A stretch of 64,000 nt of DNA from Prevotella sp. (GCA_022775985.1 JALFIM010000041.1:1-64000); one strand, 5' to 3'; positions 10,326 through 20,836 are shown, numbered from the stretch's first letter. The notes: generated by a model not told the origin, from the sequence alone. Translations and numbers: made by a program.

Positions 10326-11627
10326 TTATTCCATCTTCCACTTTGCGAACCACCTCTCGTTGAAGGTGAGTCCGATGTTTATTCTGAAGGTGTTCTCCTT
10401 GATAAACGCCTTTGAGTCCTGTCTAACCCACTGCCCCGATATGTTGAGGATTGAGCGGTTGTTAAAGCTGTTCATGATGGGGATGCCGAATCCTGCGCTT
10501 ACGCTGTACTCTTTAGGGCCGTCTATGCCATTGATTTTCAGATATTGTGTGGCGTATGATGCTCCCATGCGGTAGTGTATGCGCTTGAAGAACTTCCTGC
10601 CGCCCTCATCAGGACACCATTCTGTACCGAAAGTGAACTTATGGCGGTCATTGTACATGCCTTTTTGTACGGTGTATTGTGGCTGGTCATTGACCATGGA
10701 GTAGACGGGCGATACTGTTTTGCCCCATGTCTGTAATGAGTAGTCAAGTCCCACCTTCAGCTTGTTGTCGTGATTCCATGCAAGTCCTGCCCCATAGGTC
10801 GACGGCAGTTCCAGCGCGTTCTTGGCCCTTAGCGCGGTAGTGTCTGACACGTATGTCTGTGAGTTTGTGGTTATGAGCTTGCACTCGGGGTTGGAGTGCA
10901 GCTTGTGGCCAAGACTGTATGAGAGTCCTATGGTCAGCTTGTCCTTCTTGGAGATGGGCAATACCTGCTGGACACCGAAGTCCAACTTGTAGTTGTTGAC
11001 CGAAGCCGAATAGTATTTAGACAGGGTGTTGATGTTGGAGTCGGTGTAGCTGTTGACTACCGAACGGCTGTAGCTGCCCCACAGATATGACAGATTCACA
11101 CCGAACGAGAAACCACCGAACGGTTCCCAGCCTGCACCGAGGAACACTTGGTGAAATCCGCCGCTGCCAGAGTATGTGTTCACGTAAGACGTATTGTCTG
11201 TATAGTCAGACGGGTTGAGCTTTTCGGTGTTGGAATAGTTGTAGCCCACGTTGGTGAAAGGGAGTATACCGAAGGCCACGCCGAGATGACGCGCGGCCCT
11301 GAATCCAGCCACAGCGTACTCGAAATCGGCATTGTTGGCATTTCTCTTTATCCCATTCTCATTGAAGTTTGTCACCTGTCCTGAGATGCCTACGTCAAAT
11401 ATGAAGCTCAGTGAGTCTATGGCTGAGTATGACGCAGGGTTGATGAAGTTCACTTGGTTGTGCTCTCTGAATCCGAGTCCCAGCCCGTTCATGCCACGGT
11501 TGAAGCCACTTGTCTGGTCGCTGAGGAGTCCTAATCCGTACTGGCTGTATGGTGAGTTCGTGCCGCTTTGTGCGGATGCAGTGGATGCGAGGGCCGACAG
11601 AAGCACGGCAGTGAGAATTTTTTTCAT
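10326..11627 (-). CDS. Outer-membrane beta-barrel protein (FadL/OmpP1-like)
   Basis: Signal peptide, 'TNSPYSQYGLGLLSDQTSGFNRGMNGLGLGFREHNQVNFINPASYSAIDSLSFIFDVG', amphipathic strands to the C-terminus. Confidence 0.8.
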   Translation of the reverse strand: MKKILTAVLLSALASTASAQSGTNSPYSQYGLGLLSDQTSGFNRGMNGLGLGFREHNQVNFINPASYSAIDSLSFIFDVGISGQVTNFNENGIKRNANNADFEYAVAGFRAARHLGVAFGILPFTNVGYNYSNTEKLNPSDYTDNTSYVNTYSGSGGFHQVFLGAGWEPFGGFSFGVNLSYLWGSYSRSVVNSYTDSNINTLSKYYSASVNNYKLDFGVQQVLPISKKDKLTIGLSYSLGHKLHSNPECKLITTNSQTYVSDTTALRAKNALELPSTYGAGLAWNHDNKLKVGLDYSLQTWGKTVSPVYSMVNDQPQYTVQKGMYNDRHKFTFGTEWCPDEGGRKFFKRIHYRMGASYATQYLKINGIDGPKEYSVSAGFGIPIMNSFNNRSILNISGQWVRQDSKAFIKENTFRINIGLTFNERWFAKWKME

Positions 11628-11715
11628 TTTCTATTTCGTTTCCATTAACTAAGTCTCTGGGGCACCATCGGTGGCGTTTTTGCAGCTATTAGGCCCCCAA
11701 AAGAATAATTGCTTG

Positions 11716-11723
11716 CAAAATTA
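11716..11723 (-). promoter_or_regulatory. -7 promoter element (TAATTTTG on minus strand)
   Basis: CAAAATTA upstream of the OMP gene. Confidence 0.4.
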
Positions 11724-11768
11724 TTGAAATTTTTCGAAATAATAGCACGTTAATTGTGAATTATAAGT

Positions 11769-11776
11769 TATTTTTG
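11769..11776 (+). promoter_or_regulatory. -7 promoter element TATTTTTG
   Basis: Lies only 4 nt upstream of the GTG start at 11781. Confidence 0.45.
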
Positions 11777-11780
11777 CATC

Positions 11781-12983
11781 GTGAAACGTTTTAGAAGTTT
11801 TTTTAGGCATATAATACTATTGCTTTTTCTGTTGTTAACAAATGGCGTGTGTGCCCAACAGAAAGACGCTATGCTTACTAATATAGACTCGGTAGACATC
11901 AGCCTTCTTACATGTCAGCCGAGAGATGCTGTGTATAGTCTCTATGGGCATACAGCACTGAGAATCACCTGTAAGGATTCTGGCATCGACTATACGGTGA
12001 ACTATGGCCTTTTCTCTTTCAGCAAACCTTACTTCATACTGCGTTTCGTATTCGGCCTGACCGACTATGAGGTCGGCGCATGCAGCTTTGACGATTTCAA
12101 GTATGAGTACGTGAGTGTGGGCTGTGGTGTCCGCCAACAGGTACTGAATCTCACGGCTGAGGAGAAACTCGCTGTGCTGAAGGCACTTGATGTCAACCTC
12201 CTCCCAGAGAACAGAACGTACAGGTACAATTATTTCTACGACAACTGCACTACGCGTGTGCGCGACATTATAGTAAAAGGTATAAGAGGTAAGGTAAGCT
12301 ATCGTGAGGACTACCGTCCTACTACCTACCGTGAGATGATACACTCATACAATGAGAATCATCGTTGGGCGCGGTTTGGCAATGACTTGCTGCTCGGGGT
12401 GAAGGCTGATGAGAAGATAAGTTTCGCACAGCATCAGTTCCTGCCGTTCAGTCTTAGTGATGATTTTGAGAAGGCATTTGTCACCGATAGTGCCGGGCGT
12501 GTGCGCAGACTCGTGTCGCAGACCAAGTGGGCGGTACCCCCTGGAGCGGTGGTGGTAGACACCGATAGCATGCCGTCGCCACTGACTTGTGCGCTGATTA
12601 TGCTCGCGCTGGTCATCGGCTTCTGCGTGCTTGACTGTCGTAGAGGGCGTATTACATGGGCTTTTGACGCTTTTCTGATGACGTTGTCGGGGCTTGCGGG
12701 GCTTATCCTGCTTGCTATGGTGTTCTCGTCCCATCCCACGGTGAGTCTGAATTTGCAGATACTGTTGCTCAATCCATTGGCTTTGGCCTTCGCATATCCC
12801 ACTGTTAGAGGGTTGCGGCACTGCAACCCCACGCTTTGTATGACAATTTGGCCGTCATGTATAGTATTGTTCTTCGTTGGCGGCTTTTTGCAGACATACG
12901 CAGAGGGAATGTATATTGTGGCATTGTCTTTGCTTGTCAGGATATTATTCATTGTTTTATTTATCAGAAGGAACAGTAAATGA
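11781..12983 (+). CDS. DUF4105 / Lnb-N-type membrane protein (candidate lipoprotein N-acyltransferase Lnb)
   Basis: 'DAVYSLYGHTALRI', 'YRYNYFYDNCTTRVRDII', C-terminal TM helices; GTG start with signal peptide. Confidence 0.85.
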   Translation: MKRFRSFFRHIILLLFLLLTNGVCAQQKDAMLTNIDSVDISLLTCQPRDAVYSLYGHTALRITCKDSGIDYTVNYGLFSFSKPYFILRFVFGLTDYEVGACSFDDFKYEYVSVGCGVRQQVLNLTAEEKLAVLKALDVNLLPENRTYRYNYFYDNCTTRVRDIIVKGIRGKVSYREDYRPTTYREMIHSYNENHRWARFGNDLLLGVKADEKISFAQHQFLPFSLSDDFEKAFVTDSAGRVRRLVSQTKWAVPPGAVVVDTDSMPSPLTCALIMLALVIGFCVLDCRRGRITWAFDAFLMTLSGLAGLILLAMVFSSHPTVSLNLQILLLNPLALAFAYPTVRGLRHCNPTLCMTIWPSCIVLFFVGGFLQTYAEGMYIVALSLLVRILFIVLFIRRNSK

Positions 12984-14332
12984 AGAAATACATATTTACA
13001 GTAGTCATTGCGGCTTTGGCGAGCGCGGATATTCATGCACAGGCCATACAGCCGGCTCCGCGACTTGTCGTCAATATCACGATAGACCAGTTGCGGACGG
13101 ATTACATAGAGCATTTCTCTCCCCTCTATTCTCCTGATGGATTCAAGAAACTGTTGGGGCAAGGCCGTGTGTACGAGGCTGCGAGCTATCCTTTCGCGCC
13201 GCTTGACATGGCCTCGTCCATAGCATCCATAGTGACAGGCTCCACTCCACATTATAATAATATAGTGGGGTGTCAGTGGCTCGACCGCGAGACGTTGCGC
13301 ACGGTGTCGTGTACTGATGACGAGCGGTATGGCGTGTCACCGTCGAAGCTCGCCACTTCCACCATTGGAGATGAACTCAAGGTGGCTACCCGTGGCACGG
13401 CACTCGTATATAGCGTGGCTACCGACAAGGCTGCGGCAGTCATGGCGGGAGGTCATGCTGCCGATGCCGCGTTCTGGATAAACGATAAGACGGGGCGTTT
13501 CACCTCTTCAGACTATTACTCGGGCGCGTCAAAGACCGTGCTCAAGGCTTTCCATAGTGCTAATCCGTCATACAATGCCGACAATGATGCCGTAGAGAAA
13601 CTGTCAGAGGCCTGTGTCGAAGGCATGGCCATGGGCAAGGACGACATCACGGATATGCTGTCGATAACCCTGTCGGCCAAGGTGAAGGACATCACCAACT
13701 GGCAGACCGACATGGAGATAGCCTACATAAAGCTCGACAAGACCATCGCCAACATAATATCAAACATTGAGAGCAAGGTGGGGCAGGGCAAGGCGCTGTT
13801 TGTCATTACAAGCACTGGCTACACAAACGACCAGCCTGTAGATTACCAGAAATACAACATCCCGTCAGGGACATTCTATATCAACCGCACGGCAAACCTC
13901 CTGAACATGTACCTGAGCGCCATATACGGACAGGCTCAGTATGTGGAGACGTGCTATCACAACCAGATATACCTCGACCATAAGCTCATTGAGCAGAAAC
14001 GCCTGAGTATCAATGAACTGAAATCGCGCTCTAAGGAACTCCTCGTGCAGACGGCTGGGGTGAGGAGCGTGTCTGACAGCCCTTACAGCACGTCTGTCAG
14101 CGGCGACCTCGTGATAGAGGTGGCTCCGGGGTGGCAGCTCGTCAATGAGGACAACCATGAGCAGCTCACCTCACGTGCGGCATTCGTGCCATTCCCCATA
14201 ATATTCTACGGAGCATCTACCGTGGCTGGCAAGATTTCTGAGCCGGCTTCAGTAGACCGTATCGCGCCTACAATAGCCAAGGCGATACGGATAAGGGCTC
14301 CAAACGCATGTTCCTCCGCACCCTTGCACTGA
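12980..14332 (+). CDS. Alkaline phosphatase-superfamily (type I phosphodiesterase/PafA-like) protein, probably lacking catalytic residues
   Basis: 'PRLVVNITIDQLRTDYIEHFSPLYSPDGFKKLL..ASSIASIVTGSTPHYNNIVG'; 4-bp overlap with the previous gene. Confidence 0.82.
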   Translation: MKKYIFTVVIAALASADIHAQAIQPAPRLVVNITIDQLRTDYIEHFSPLYSPDGFKKLLGQGRVYEAASYPFAPLDMASSIASIVTGSTPHYNNIVGCQWLDRETLRTVSCTDDERYGVSPSKLATSTIGDELKVATRGTALVYSVATDKAAAVMAGGHAADAAFWINDKTGRFTSSDYYSGASKTVLKAFHSANPSYNADNDAVEKLSEACVEGMAMGKDDITDMLSITLSAKVKDITNWQTDMEIAYIKLDKTIANIISNIESKVGQGKALFVITSTGYTNDQPVDYQKYNIPSGTFYINRTANLLNMYLSAIYGQAQYVETCYHNQIYLDHKLIEQKRLSINELKSRSKELLVQTAGVRSVSDSPYSTSVSGDLVIEVAPGWQLVNEDNHEQLTSRAAFVPFPIIFYGASTVAGKISEPASVDRIAPTIAKAIRIRAPNACSSAPLH

Positions 14333-14439
14333 TGCGTTTTACAGTGCAAGGGACATACCAGTGTGGTGCATACGGCATCGGGGGCGTTATCCCCATAATA
14401 CTATTTATTCACAAGCAAAAAACAAAATAATATATAACA

Positions 14440-17400
14440 ATGAATTTCAACAAGTTTTTACAATCATTGTTCGGCAACAAGTCAACTCGTGATATGAAGC
14501 TCATTCAGCCTCTGGTAGAGGAGGTCAAGAAGGTATATCCCGAGATAAAGGCCCTGAGCAATGACGAGCTGCGTGCGCGTACTAAGGAGATACAGAAGTA
14601 CGTACAGGACTCTGCGAAAGAGCAGAAAGAGGAAATAGCCAGACTGAAGGCTTCTATCGAGGAGACTCCGATAGATGAGCGTGAGCGTATATTCAACAAT
14701 ATAGACAAGCTGGAGAAGGAAGCCCTTGAGATATACGAGAAGGCCCTCAATGAGGTTATGCCCGTGGCTTTCAGCATAGTGAAGGATACGGCCCGCCGTT
14801 TCGCCGAGAACGAGGAGACCGTGGTGACGGCTACCGACTTCGACCGTGAGCTTGCCGCCGACCCACGCAAGGACTTCATCACCATAGATGGCGACAAGGC
14901 TATCTACCACAACCACTGGACAGCCGGCGGCAATGACCTGAAGTGGGAGATGGTACACTATGACGTACAGCTCTTCGGAGGTATAGCACTGCATCAGGGC
15001 AAGATTGCTGAGATGGCCACTGGTGAGGGCAAGACCCTCGTGGCTACCCTCCCTGTATTCCTCAATGCCCTCACAGGTAATGGTGTACACGTAGTCACGG
15101 TGAATGACTATCTGGCCAAGCGCGACTCTGAGTGGATGGGCCCTCTGTACATGTTCAACGGACTCTCCGTAGACTGTATAGACAAGCACCGCCCCAACTC
15201 TCCTGAGCGCCGCAAGGCATACATGGCCGACATCACGTTCGGTACGAACAATGAGTTCGGTTTCGACTATCTGCGCGACAACATGGCCCACAAGCCCGCA
15301 GACCTCGTGCAGCGTGCGCACAACTATGCTATCGTGGATGAGGTGGACTCCGTGCTTATCGACGACGCACGTACGCCGCTCATCATCTCTGGTCCCGTGG
15401 AGAAAGGCGACGACCAAATGTATGAGGAATACCAGCCGCTGGTGGAGCGACTCGTAGATGTGCAGCGCAAGCTCGCCACGCAGTTCCTCGCTGAGGCAAA
15501 GCAGAAGATAACGGAGGGTACGAAGAAGAACGACAAGGCCCTGCTCGATGAGGGTTTCCTCGCATTGTACCGCTCTCATAAGGCACTCCCCAAGAACAAG
15601 CCGCTCATCAAGTATCTCTCTGAGGAAGGTATCAAGGCAGGCATGCTCAAGACTGAGGAGATATACATGGAGAACAACAACCGCCGCATGCCGGAGTGTG
15701 TTGAGCCGCTGTATTTCGTCGTGGATGAGAAGCTCAACAGTTGCGACCTCACCGACAAGGGTACGGACTGGCTCGCAGGACAGGTCAACGAGAAAGACCT
15801 CTTCGTGCTGCCCGACATCGCAGCCCAGCTCTCGGCTCTTGAGAATGAGACCGACCTCACCGAGCAGCAGAAGCTCGACAAGAAGGACGACCTGCTCAAT
15901 CACTACGCCGTGCAGAGCGACCGTGTGCATACGCTTCAGCAGTTGCTGAAGGCATACACCATGTTCAATAAGGACGATGAGTATGTCGTAATGGACGGAG
16001 AGGTGAAGATTGTGGATGAGCAGACGGGCCGTATCATGGAGGGCCGCCGCTGGAGTGACGGTCTGCATCAGGCCGTGGAGGCCAAGGAACATGTGAAGGT
16101 GGAGGCCGCCACACAGACGTTTGCCACCATCACGCTGCAGAACTACTTCCGTATGTACCACAAACTGTCGGGTATGACGGGTACTGCCTCTACGGAGGCT
16201 GGCGAGTTCTGGGACATCTACAAGCTCGATGTGGTGGAGATACCCACCAACAGGCCGGTCATCCGCAAGGACCTCAACGACCGTGTGTACAAGACTGCAC
16301 GCGAGAAGTACGCCGCTGTCATCGACGAGATAGTGGAGATGCGCAATGTGGGCCGCCCCGTGCTCGTAGGCACTACATCCGTGGAGATATCTGAGTTGCT
16401 GTCGCGAATGCTGAAGATGCGCAACATACCGCACCAGGTTCTTAACGCGAAGTATCACCAGAAGGAGGCTGACATTGTGGCAGAAGCCGGACGCAGCAAC
16501 CTCGGAAAGGTGGAGATTGTAGACGAGAACGGCAACAGGCACGTGGAGGAGCGCATGCTCGGAGCCGTCACCATAGCCACCAACATGGCCGGTCGTGGTA
16601 CCGATATCAAGCTCACCAAGGAGGTGAAGGCCGCAGGAGGACTCGCCATCATCGGTACGGAGCGGCATGAGAGCCGCCGTGTAGACCGTCAGCTGCGTGG
16701 ACGTGCCGGCCGTCAGGGCGACCCCGGAAGCTCTGTGTTCTACGTGTCTCTGGAGGACAAGCTGATGCGCCTGTTCGCGTCGGAGCGCATAGCGAGCGTG
16801 ATGGACCGCCTCGGATTCCAGGAGGGCGAGCGCATAGAGAGCTCTGTGATATCCAAGAGCATAGAGCGTGCCCAGAAGAAGGTGGAGGAGAACAACTTCG
16901 GTATACGTAAGCATCTGCTTGAGTACGATGATGTAATGAACAAGCAGCGCACCGTCATATACGAGAAGCGGCGTCATGCCCTCATGGGTGAGCGCATAGG
17001 CATGGACATCACCAACATCATCTGGGACCGTGTGGTGAACATCATCGAGAACAACGACTACACGGGCTGCCGTGAGGAGTTCCTCAAGGTGCTCGCAATG
17101 GAGTGCCCGTTTGCAGAGGATGAGTTCGTCAATACCAAGCGTGAGGATCTCGAGGAGCGTGCGTTCCAGACCGCCATGGCCGCCTTCAAGCGCAAGATAG
17201 ACCGCATACAGAGTGTGGCCTGGCCTGTGATAAAGGAGGTGGAGGAGACTCAGGGCAATGTGTATGAGAACATCATGGTGCCCATCACCGACGGCAAGGG
17301 CGTGTACCAGATACCGTGCAACCTGCATGAGGCATACCGCACGGAGGGCAAGGACGTGGTGAAGCAGTTTGAGCGCATCGTGATGTTGCACATCATTGAT

Positions 17401-17817
17401 GACTGTTGGAAGGAGAATCTGCGCCAGCTTGACGAGCTTCGTCACAGCGTGCAGAACGCCTCTTACGAGCAGAAAGACCCACTGCTCATCTTCAAGCTCG
17501 AGAGTGCCAAACTCTTCGACTCCATGGTAGACGATATGAACAACCGCATAGCCAGCATCCTCACACGCGGACAGATACCTGAGATGCAGCATGAGGACGT
17601 GCAGGAGGCCCGCGAGGAGCGTGAGCCTGAGCGTCATTACAAGGAGCATAAGGACGACTTGACCGACGTGGCACAGCAGCAGGCTGCCCAGCAGGACACG
17701 CGTGAGGAGCAGCCGCGCCAGCCTTACGTGGCCGACAAGCTCCCCGGCCGCAACGACCCATGTCCTTGTGGCAGTGGCAAGAAGTTCAAGAACTGTCACG
17801 GACGCGGACTCGTGTGA
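14440..17817 (+). CDS. secA: Preprotein translocase subunit SecA
   Basis: '[14 protein letters not shown]', '[22 protein letters not shown]', '[12 protein letters not shown]', C-terminal zinc motif '[19 protein letters not shown]'. Confidence 0.99.
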   Translation: MNFNKFLQSLFGNKSTRDMKLIQPLVEEVKKVYPEIKALSNDELRARTKEIQKYVQDSAKEQKEEIARLKASIEETPIDERERIFNNIDKLEKEALEIYEKALNEVMPVAFSIVKDTARRFAENEETVVTATDFDRELAADPRKDFITIDGDKAIYHNHWTAGGNDLKWEMVHYDVQLFGGIALHQGKIAEMATGEGKTLVATLPVFLNALTGNGVHVVTVNDYLAKRDSEWMGPLYMFNGLSVDCIDKHRPNSPERRKAYMADITFGTNNEFGFDYLRDNMAHKPADLVQRAHNYAIVDEVDSVLIDDARTPLIISGPVEKGDDQMYEEYQPLVERLVDVQRKLATQFLAEAKQKITEGTKKNDKALLDEGFLALYRSHKALPKNKPLIKYLSEEGIKAGMLKTEEIYMENNNRRMPECVEPLYFVVDEKLNSCDLTDKGTDWLAGQVNEKDLFVLPDIAAQLSALENETDLTEQQKLDKKDDLLNHYAVQSDRVHTLQQLLKAYTMFNKDDEYVVMDGEVKIVDEQTGRIMEGRRWSDGLHQAVEAKEHVKVEAATQTFATITLQNYFRMYHKLSGMTGTASTEAGEFWDIYKLDVVEIPTNRPVIRKDLNDRVYKTAREKYAAVIDEIVEMRNVGRPVLVGTTSVEISELLSRMLKMRNIPHQVLNAKYHQKEADIVAEAGRSNLGKVEIVDENGNRHVEERMLGAVTIATNMAGRGTDIKLTKEVKAAGGLAIIGTERHESRRVDRQLRGRAGRQGDPGSSVFYVSLEDKLMRLFASERIASVMDRLGFQEGERIESSVISKSIERAQKKVEENNFGIRKHLLEYDDVMNKQRTVIYEKRRHALMGERIGMDITNIIWDRVVNIIENNDYTGCREEFLKVLAMECPFAEDEFVNTKREDLEERAFQTAMAAFKRKIDRIQSVAWPVIKEVEETQGNVYENIMVPITDGKGVYQIPCNLHEAYRTEGKDVVKQFERIVMLHIIDDCWKENLRQLDELRHSVQNASYEQKDPLLIFKLESAKLFDSMVDDMNNRIASILTRGQIPEMQHEDVQEAREEREPERHYKEHKDDLTDVAQQQAAQQDTREEQPRQPYVADKLPGRNDPCPCGSGKKFKNCHGRGLV

Positions 17818-17886
17818 ACATGTGTACGGTGATGAATGCGGGGCTTTGATGCCGCATGGCACCGTGACGACATGAAATGAGAATAC

Positions 17887-17924
17887 AGCCCGGATGCAGC
17901 ATTGCAGCGCATTCGGGCTTTTTC
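17887..17924 (+). terminator. Rho-independent terminator after secA
   Basis: AGCCCGGATGCAGCATTGCAGCGCATTCGGGCTTTTTC. Confidence 0.75.
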
Positions 17925-18056
17925 TATGCCGTTTCATTCGTCGGTTCCGCATTTTTTGTGTAAGTTTGCACTGCAAAGCCGCCTTGGGCGTGCCGTAGGC
18001 AATGGCGTGCGGCACGGCTGTCGGTGGCTTCGTACTAAAGGCAATATATAGATATT

Positions 18057-18680
18057 ATGTTGGAGATAAAGGATGCCGTCCTGTCACTGGGCGGAGACCG
18101 CAGGCTTAGTGGACTGTCGTTTGTGGTGCCCGATGGCAAGCTGACGGCACTGTATGGCGCGGCCCATACTGGCAAGTCTGCAGTCATTGGCGCGTTGATG
18201 TGCTTCGGCCCTTTGGATGCCGGCTACGTCACGCTCGATGGTGAGCCCGTGGCTCCTGCCACGGTCGGCTATTTCCGCTCGCGTATGGCATACGTGCCGC
18301 AGCACTGCTCTGCCCCGGGCCCCATTAGCGTAGCCCAACTGTTTGAGCTGCTTATGAAGTCGCGTGACGGCAAGTATGCCATTCCCTCGCCCGATGAGGC
18401 CATGGCTGCATGGTCGGGACTGCAGATAGACAAGTCGTTGTGGACGGCCTGTCTCGATGATGTGCCTGAAGTCATGCGCCGCAGGGTGCTGCTGTCGTTC
18501 GTGGCGTGCATGAAGCGGCGTGTGCTCATAGCCGATGAGCCCGATACAGGGCAGCCAGATGATGTCATAGAGGCCATGATGTCGCTGCTGCGGTCGGCAG
18601 CCAGTAGCGGTGCCGCAGTGCTCATAAGCACGCGCGACAGACGTGTGGCTGAGAGGTGCGACGGCATCGTGGAGCTATGA
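18057..18680 (+). CDS. ABC transporter ATP-binding protein with degenerate signature/H-loop (possible FetA-like partner of the next gene)
   Basis: Walker A 'GAAHTGKSAV', Q-loop 'MAYVPQH', Walker B 'VLIADEPD'; no LSGGQ; 'ISTRDRR' at the H-loop. Confidence 0.75.
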   Translation: MLEIKDAVLSLGGDRRLSGLSFVVPDGKLTALYGAAHTGKSAVIGALMCFGPLDAGYVTLDGEPVAPATVGYFRSRMAYVPQHCSAPGPISVAQLFELLMKSRDGKYAIPSPDEAMAAWSGLQIDKSLWTACLDDVPEVMRRRVLLSFVACMKRRVLIADEPDTGQPDDVIEAMMSLLRSAASSGAAVLISTRDRRVAERCDGIVEL

Positions 18681-18701
18681 TGCGGCTGCGAGGAGAATGT
18701 A

Positions 18702-19538
18702 ATGATTGATATTTTCTGTCAGAATATGGAGATAACATTGATAGGTTTTTTGCTGGGACTGCTGCTGATGCTCATTCCCGTGTATATGATACAGGCTTGC
18801 GGTGCGCGCTTCCTTAGCAAGTTGGCAGTGGCGTTCGTGGGTATGCTTGTGAAGTGCGCAGCGCTCGGGGCGGTGCTGTGGCTGCTGCAGTCGTGGCACA
18901 GCATAGCAGCCAATGTGTGTGCGGCACTGCTGCTGATGGTCGTGGCGGCACTTGTGGAGTCGCGGCGGGCACGGCTTCCGCTGCTCTCGGGCTATGTGCC
19001 TGTGCTCAGTGGCATGGTGGCAGGTGTCGTGGTAGTGGGGCTTTACTCCCTGTTTGTGGTGCTGGGCAGCAAGCAGCCGTTTGAGATGTCATCGCTCATG
19101 CCTGTGGTGGGCGTGCTGTGTGGCGGCATGCTGTCGGTCAATGCCAAGGCCTTGATGTATTACCGTATGGGACTGAGGCGGCATGGCCAGATGTATTACT
19201 ATTTGCTCGGCAATGGAGCTACACGCAGCGAGGCGTTGTCCTACTTCCGCAAGCGTGCCATGGAGCGCGTGGTGCTGTCGTATGTGTCGGCCATGTCAAG
19301 GAGTGTCGTAGCCTCCACGCCGTTCGTGTTGTGGACGGCCGTTGCCTGTGGCCTTGACGTGCTGACGGCTACGGCGTTGCAGGTTACGGTGATAGTGGCT
19401 ATGTTCAGTGCGTCGGCAGTGACCATGATGGTCACTTTGGCTGTGGCCTCACACCATTCTTTCGATGCCTACGGACGCTTGAAGGGTGGCGACGGCGGTG
19501 CTACGGCACCACAGACTGGCACCAAGATGGAGGCATGA
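18702..19538 (+). CDS. UPF0014/FetB-like ABC permease (putative)
   Basis: Polytopic; 'MPVVGVLCGGMLSVNAKALMYYRMGL..LLGNGATRSEALSYFRKRAMERVVLSYVSAM' resembles the FetB region P-x-x-G-M-I-x-G-N-x-M / LGATPxxA; directly downstream of an ABC ATPase. Confidence 0.65.
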   Translation: MIDIFCQNMEITLIGFLLGLLLMLIPVYMIQACGARFLSKLAVAFVGMLVKCAALGAVLWLLQSWHSIAANVCAALLLMVVAALVESRRARLPLLSGYVPVLSGMVAGVVVVGLYSLFVVLGSKQPFEMSSLMPVVGVLCGGMLSVNAKALMYYRMGLRRHGQMYYYLLGNGATRSEALSYFRKRAMERVVLSYVSAMSRSVVASTPFVLWTAVACGLDVLTATALQVTVIVAMFSASAVTMMVTLAVASHHSFDAYGRLKGGDGGATAPQTGTKMEA

Positions 19539-19619
19539 GCGGCATAGTGTGGCAGATACTGTTGACACTATGCGCGGTGGTGCGAATGTAGATTCGTAAC
19601 TATCTGGACTATAATGGAT

Positions 19620-19706
19620 TGCAAAACGGCCCATTTCGCACTGCGAAATGGGCCGTTTTGCGTTGTGATATGGGCCGAATCGCATCACGAAATGGGCCGA
19701 ATCGCA
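19620..19706. repeat. 87-bp intergenic array, 4 x 21-bp imperfect palindromes (copy 1)
   Basis: GGSCC centres at 19630, 19652, 19674, 19696. Confidence 0.95.
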
Positions 19707-19826
19707 AATCGGTTGTTATCAGGCATGTGAGCGGCATGGCTATCGGCTACCATTACAAGGGTTGTGTCAATGTCGTTTTTTATGTTACTTCATGCGCGAT
19801 ATGTTTGCCATACCGCGCAAAATGCT

Positions 19827-19834
19827 TAACTTTG
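19827..19834 (+). promoter_or_regulatory. -7 promoter element TAACTTTG
   Basis: 38 nt upstream of the nuclease start. Confidence 0.55.
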
Positions 19835-19871
19835 TAATCATATTTTCTTCAGAACCAATATTAAGACGTTT

Positions 19872-20726
19872 ATGCATAGATATTTTTTCAGACTGTTTGT
19901 GTCGGTGGCATTCGTGGCTGCTGTGTCGGCTTGTGGCAATGTAAGTGGCAACAGACGACAGATGTGGGGCGCGGGCCTTGGCCATGACAAGACGGAAACT
20001 GCCCCTGCGGTGGAGGTGGCCAGTGGCAACAAAGTCGCTGACGGACTGGAACTGCCGGCACCGCTGGCATCGGGTGATGAGCAGATATTGAAGCGGGTGG
20101 GCTACACCGTGTCGTATAATGCCAAGACACTGCAGCCCAACTGGGTGGCCTGGCGCTTGACATACGACCGCACTACGGGCGCGGCGAAGAGGAGCGGACA
20201 GAAGTTCTGCGCCGATGAGGAGGTGCCTGTGCCACGTGCGGAGGACTCCGACTACCGCAGCTCTGGCTACGACCGTGGGCACATGTGCCCTGCCGGCGAC
20301 AACAAGTGGGACTATGATGCCATGCGTGAGTCGTTTCTTCTGAGCAATATCTGCCCACAGGCTCCGAGCCTTAACCGTGGCGACTGGAACGAGATGGAGA
20401 TAGCCTGCCGCAAATGGGCCAAGGAGTACGGCGCGGTGTATGTGGTATGTGGCCCCGTGTTCTACAAGAGTGTGCGCCACAAGCGCATAGGTGCTCATAA
20501 GATACCTGTGCCTGAGGCTTTCTTCAAGGTGGTGCTGTGCATGGAGGGCACGCCGAAGGCCATCGGGTTCATATACAAGAATGCCGATGGTAACCGTCCC
20601 AAGGGCGACTATGTGAACACCGTGGATGAGGTGGAGCGCATCACCGGGCTCGACTTCTTCCCTGCGTTGCCCGATGATGTGGAGGCACGCGTGGAGGCAT
20701 CGTGCAGCCTTGACGACTGGGAGTAG
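19872..20726 (+). CDS. DNA/RNA non-specific endonuclease (NucA/endonuclease G family), secreted
   Basis: 'YDRGHMCPAGDNKWDYDAMRESFLLSNICPQAPSLNRGDWNEMEIACR', lipoprotein-like signal. Confidence 0.93.
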   Translation: MHRYFFRLFVSVAFVAAVSACGNVSGNRRQMWGAGLGHDKTETAPAVEVASGNKVADGLELPAPLASGDEQILKRVGYTVSYNAKTLQPNWVAWRLTYDRTTGAAKRSGQKFCADEEVPVPRAEDSDYRSSGYDRGHMCPAGDNKWDYDAMRESFLLSNICPQAPSLNRGDWNEMEIACRKWAKEYGAVYVVCGPVFYKSVRHKRIGAHKIPVPEAFFKVVLCMEGTPKAIGFIYKNADGNRPKGDYVNTVDEVERITGLDFFPALPDDVEARVEASCSLDDWE

Positions 20727-20836
20727 TGCGCGGCACGATGCATGCTTGCGCATTGCGAGAGAGAAAAATACATGTGTGTTATTGTTAAAAAACGATAATA
20801 CGACACGGTTTTCTTTCTGAAACCTGATTTTATTCG

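Noticed and set aside
14482-18015. 1177-aa minus-strand ORF opposite secA
   Set aside because: Shadow ORF antisense to an unmistakable SecA; His/Leu/Val-rich composition expected from the complementary strand of a biased gene.
19449-19688. ORFs running through the arrays (also 19619..19837, 35244..35474, 45336..45524, 59365..59748) with 'NGPF/KRPI/CEMGRF/DSAHF' peptides
   Set aside because: 22 bp is not a multiple of 3, so the peptide 'repeats' are the same DNA unit read in rotating frames; intergenic repeats, not proteins.
19620-19706. CRISPR array
   Set aside because: Units are contiguous 21-bp palindromes with 1-bp gaps; no unique 30-40-bp spacers and no cas genes.
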